A stretch of DNA of 55,832 nt, taken from NCBI GenBank assembly GCA_003427395.1, contig BFEA01000394.1, forward strand, positions 1,279,804-1,335,635. Direction: 5' to 3'. Source of the stretch: Chara braunii. Taxonomy: Eukaryota; Streptophyta; Charophyceae; Charales; Characeae. The translations under genes and the position numbers were made by a program. Below the pieces are notes generated by a model. It made no database searches. It was given only the letters and a program-made list of their open reading frames with translations, and was not told the origin of the DNA. Positions 52,232-55,832 of this stretch are shown one piece after another (position 1 is the first letter of the stretch; each line of letters starts with the position of its first letter).

Positions 52232-54046
52232 TTATATCAGCGACCTTTTACCTTTCCATTCCTTGACCTCATCACACATACTGGTCAATTTATCTTTATA
52301 TCTTCCTATTTTTGTCATCAGATCTTTCATTTTTTCCATCGTTCTTCTCACCTCAATCCAACCGCCTCTTTCCTCCTCATCGTCCGACTCTACCACAATA
52401 GGCTCTTCCTTCACAGTGCCAACTTTTCTCTCCTGCTCTACCTCCTCATTCTCTCATATTTCTTCCACCCTCACATCAGGGGGGACCTCTTTTTTTTGCC
52501 AGATCTGGAACACAGTCGGAGGAGCGGGTGGCATGCCGGCCTCGGATCGTCGCAAGACCTCCTTTCTTGTCCCTCCAGGAGTCTTAAGGTCAATGTACTA
52601 TTCAAACTTATCATACATATCGCCGTCATATTTCGTACTAATCAACCCTTCATCCTCGTCATTTCTGTGAACATGGCAGAACTTAATCGTATGACCTTTC
52701 TGCCCACAGTGCCAACAAACTGCATTTCGTCAATCTATTCGTCCCCTGCCAAAACCTATCCCACCTTCTTGACCACCTTGACTTCCTGACACATTCCAAT
52801 CCTCGTTTCCCCCACCTCTGGAATTACCACCTCCATTTCCTCTTCCACCGCCTCCGTGGCCACCATTTCCTCGCCCTCGACCCCATCCTTGACCTTGTCC
52901 GCGCCCGCCGCTTTGATTTCCTTGCGACCCTTGCGACGTCAACTGTTGTGGTTGGCTTGGCTGTTGATTTGGCTGACTCATTTGTTGGGATTGGGGTCCT
53001 GGACGCCCACAAGAAGCCATACTCAATGGAGCCCCTGTACAGGGTCCATATTGTCCACTTACCGGCCATGGTGCGTATGGATTATACCGAGGCCAAGGAC
53101 TTGGGGGTCCATAGCTCGGCCATGACCCATAGGGTGATGGCCCAGCCTGGCCATGTGACTCAGGCGGTGACATTTTTGTTACTTGTGAACCTTGGCCTCT
53201 TCCTGAGTTTTGTCCTCCTTGGACCAAATTTATGGCCTTCCCCTATGCCTTCGTTAACTTTTGAGGCTCAGGTTCTTCCTCTTCTTCTTCTTCTTCTTGT
53301 ACTACTGTTTTTTTCGCTCTTCCCTGGATCTGCATTACTGTCACTACCTTTTTGGCAGCATTCGCCTCTTTCGTGGTTTCAAGTTGGGCCATTACCTCCT
53401 CTACGACTTTCTTACGGTCCTGGCCACTACGTGTCGTAGCGTCCACGACCTTTCCCTTCATTTGGAAAAGGTCTACTTGGTCCAATTCCCCATCTATTAC
53501 ACTTTTTTTTATTGTGGTCCAAATGAGTTTCTTTCCTGCGGCGCCTTTCTTCGTTAGCATTGAGGCTTCAAAGTTCGTAAAGTGCCCTAGGAAAGTCGAG
53601 CATTGTTCCTCTTCTGCCATGCCAGGAACTTTCCTTGCCAGCTTTTCGAATGTCGTCGCGAACACACCCACCGTGGTGGACTCATTTTGTTGTAGCATTT
53701 TCAGGTTTTCTTTCGTTAGCAGATCGTCCCACAACTTGAAGCGCCTCTACATTTCTTCTTTAAAACTTGCCCAAAGTCCTGCTGCACCATCAACCACCTT
53801 CATTATCTCAGGTCGGATTTCCCACAAAACGTATCTGGGCAACAATTTGAATGTGTCTGCCTCAGAGGCGTCACTAGTGATCTGCTCGAACAACTCGAGT
53901 CACTCAAACACCCTCTCTCCTCTGAAATGGAAGATGTCGATCTTGGGTACCTGTAATCTCGCCAATTTTCTCTTTTCTATTGCCTTGACAATATCCTCCG
54001 ACGTAGCTCTCGGTCCTCGCTCAATTCCGTCCGCATCCGACATCAT
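52232..54046 (-). pseudogene. gag: Element B gag
   Basis: The start ATG is at 54,046 (MMSDADGIERG). The capsid-like region includes VPKIDIFHFRGERVFE-stop-LELFEQ, where A has Trp, and KLARKVPGMAEEEQCSTFLGHF. A Gly/Gln/Pro-rich stretch with GRGQGQGWGRGRGNGGHGG precedes the zinc knuckle CWHCGQKGHTIKFC (about 52,690-52,730). The C-terminal part has PIVVESDDEEER and KIGRYKDKLTSMCDEV. In-frame stops at 53,900 (TGA for Trp), 53,747 (TAG for Gln) and 52,730 (TGA for Trp) are all read from the intact codons of A. Confidence 0.82.
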
Positions 54047-54399
54047 TATCCCCCTTCTTAAACCTGTTAAGAATAAGAAAGGATAACCCAGTAACAATTC
54101 AGTAACTCTCTACGTGCTCTACCTAAGCCATAGTCTATCATACTTACTTTTTCTTATTAATCACAATTACATCTCATTCTACTAACCTATTACTACTTAC
54201 CTAGGAACATAGGTATACAGTATACTCTCAATCACAGTTATAATCTCATACTCTCATTGCGTACATTATCGTTAGTATCACGACTTATATATCATCCACG
54301 CCTCTCTTATGTAATATAAAGTTTGTCATTTTGTCTGGACCATTAGCCTGCACTTGACCTGGGTTCGTTCACTTAAGGACCCCGATAGGCAGTCGAGAT

Positions 54400-54416
54400 T
54401 CCCCGCAACGGCGCCA
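54400..54416 (-). promoter_or_regulatory. Element B primer-binding site, tRNA-Asp
   Basis: On the minus strand TGGCGCCGTTGCGGGGA, two bases after the LTR end CGACA. One base differs from the element A site. Confidence 0.85.
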
Positions 54417-55734
54417 CCTGTCGAGTGCATTGGTCCCGCAGGGGGACCCTCCCGTCCGCGTCACGTAGGATTTTGCAGGACTTCGTCGTAGAGCGCGGTT
54501 TGCCGCTCCGGCCAAGTGCGTCAGTCGTACCTTTTGCGAGTCCCTACGACAGGACAGGGTCACGCGAGATACTGCTTATCTCCACCCGAGGGAGTTGTCA
54601 CCATCCCTTGGGTGGGCGTATCCCCGCCGAGCTACCGAACCATGCATTACACCACACTTAAATTTTAAAATAAAACTCTCCTCTCCCAGTCCCTTCAGTG
54701 TCCGACCCGTAACCTTTTAACATGGAAATTGGTTAGGCGCCACGTATGAGACTTAAGATAAAATTACGCGAGCACAGGGCTTTCTCATATTGACTAGTCA
54801 TGCAAGCATACACAAGCAGTCACTACGATGGAGTACTGTGTAGTACCCAAAATCATGCCACCCTCAATAATCTCGGGGGTCACATTTCGACACTCAAGTG
54901 TCGACTGACATTCGCCTTGAGGGGTTAATCTTTCGACACTAGACAACTGCCAGGGCGGTTGATTACCACACCCTCTTCTGCACCCTGCGAAGAGTGGGTG
55001 ACACACAAGTTCCGGTCTGTGGTGGCAGTGAACTCTCGTGGCCTAGGAGGCGAGCTCCATCATCCAAGGCCTGGAGAGATATCAAGGGGTCTGACTTTGA
55101 CGATTGCCACGAACTACAACGTCCAACCATAATAACTCTGAAAAGCAAAAGGTAAAAGGGGATCTCCCTTATCTCTCAAAAACATATATTATTTTTAACT
55201 ATTGCACGCGGTCACAGCAGACCATACGGATACTGAACGTATATTAATATGTAAGTAGGAGCGTATACACATACACCTATGAGGGGTTATGAAATGCCAG
55301 ACTATCACTTCTCACAACCATTGTAGAGTTCCCTTCAGCCATTATAGCTATTCTTATTAAAACAAGGGTAATTCAAATAGTCAAGTAGAAGTTTGTGTGA
55401 TATCAGACGATCACTCTCACATCGGTTGTGTGGCTTGTCCATCCGCATTCACACAATACTCAGACCATCACCAAGCTCAATTCAAAGATCTTATAAGCAT
55501 ACCTGCAATCGCACAGAGTTCAAACAACAACATCCCACACACTAAGGGGGTCAAATTCAATGCTTTCTGTGACTCACACCCTGCCTTATGCATACAAGCC
55601 CCAACCAATTTTCACCATCCCTCAAATAAAGGTACTCAATTTTTAGAAATGGCCACTTAAATAGAAATCTGGATTAAAACCCCAAGAAACATAAAACCCC
55701 ATAAGAGTCAAGGCCTACGTTGCCACTTGTACGC

Positions 55735-55804
55735 ACCCTCGTACGAGTACGGATTCGTACTCTTGTACTCGTACGCTACTTGTACGCTAGGGCCCCCGTA
55801 CGAG
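55735..55804. repeat. GTAC-rich nested palindromes
   Basis: Seven GTAC words in about 70 bp. They include the perfect palindrome CTCGTACGAG (55,738-55,747), the hairpin GAGTACG-GATT-CGTACTC, and overlapping ACGAGTAC/GTACTCGT arms. Several alternative foldbacks are possible. Confidence 0.7.
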
Positions 55805-55823
55805 TTTTTTTTTTTTTTTTTTT
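55805..55823. repeat. Poly-T run (19) at the window edge
   Basis: A 19-T run next to the GTAC palindromes. On the minus strand it is poly-A and could be the tail of a LINE or SINE that begins outside the window. Confidence 0.5.
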
Positions 55824-55832
55824 AAATCCGGT

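Larger units (their letters stand above)
44057..55832 (-). mobile_element. Element B: related LTR retrotransposon, partial
   Basis: Minus-strand relative of element A with the same order: 5' LTR (from 54,419 to beyond the window), tRNA-Asp PBS, gag, protease, RT, RNase H, integrase and ORF3. Its 3' LTR is absent: the left end stops near 44,057 where LINE L2 begins. It is more decayed than A in RT and RNase H. Protein identity to A looks high in protease and integrase, but the nucleotide sequence is clearly diverged, so it is a different family or an old branch. Confidence 0.88.
54419..55832 (-). repeat. 5' LTR of element B, partial (runs off the right edge)
   Basis: The last roughly 250 bp (54,419-54,640) align with the end of the element A LTR: GGTAGCTCG, GGGATACGCCCACC, CTGTCGTAGGG, TGACGCGG and GGGAGGGTCCC recur in order and it ends CGACA. 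The GACACTTGAGTGTC motif is also shared. Beyond about 55,100 I see no similarity to the A LTR by eye. At least 1.4 kb of LTR is present, and its full length is unknown. Confidence 0.8.

Overview
This window is a eukaryotic, transposon-saturated stretch with no host gene, rRNA, tRNA or CRISPR that I can support. Every coding signal belongs to retroelements. The primer-binding sites match the 3' end of plant-type tRNA-Asp, and the LINEs carry a plant-style zf-RVT C-terminus. I infer a streptophyte genome. The Gag/protease style and the mate-pair assembly scars recall the charophyte alga Chara braunii, but this identification comes from memory and was not tested.

Layout. (1) About 1-9,540, + strand: a decayed LINE (here L1) with a zinc-knuckle ORF1, an APE endonuclease, a reverse transcriptase, an (AAC)n tract, a two-hairpin 3' end and poly-A. 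Its ORF1 contains three copies of a Nextera mate-pair junction adapter separating repeated 181-bp blocks, which is an assembly artefact. (2) About 9,875-12,000: a nest of minus-strand LINE fragments. An endonuclease fragment (L3) is split by a 601-bp 5'-truncated LINE tail (L4, with 9-bp target duplications), by a 107-bp TA-flanked inverted-repeat element, and by smaller pieces. (3) About 11,988-16,024: the 3' two thirds of another minus-strand LINE (L2). Its missing upstream piece lies at 43,867-44,032. (4) 16,025-43,866, + strand: element A, a giant Ty3/gypsy-type LTR retrotransposon of about 27.8 kb with LTRs of about 7.9-8.1 kb, inserted into L2 with a 4-bp duplication (ACGG). (5) About 44,057-55,832, minus strand: element B, a related LTR retrotransposon whose 5' LTR runs off the right edge and whose left end is missing.

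Elements A and B share one plan: tRNA-Asp PBS, gag with a zinc knuckle, protease (DTG), RT (YIDD), RNase H, integrase (D,D,E), then a third ORF in the env position. That ORF is not env-like. It begins MPRG, has a Gag-like N-terminal block, a long acidic and proline-rich middle, and a second CCHC zinc knuckle at its C-terminus. In both elements its start codon lies just downstream of a pyrimidine tract ending in AG, so expression from a spliced RNA is plausible. The giant LTR of A also contains an array of eight short hairpins with a conserved loop and covarying stems, and an array of six units of about 120 bp, each with a TATA-like motif and a small hairpin.

All elements are decayed. Nearly every in-frame stop whose ancestral codon can be read from the sister copy is a C-to-T or G-to-A change at Trp, Gln or Arg codons, as expected for old methylated transposons. 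Frameshifts are fewer, and one in A is explained exactly by a 16-bp tandem duplication.
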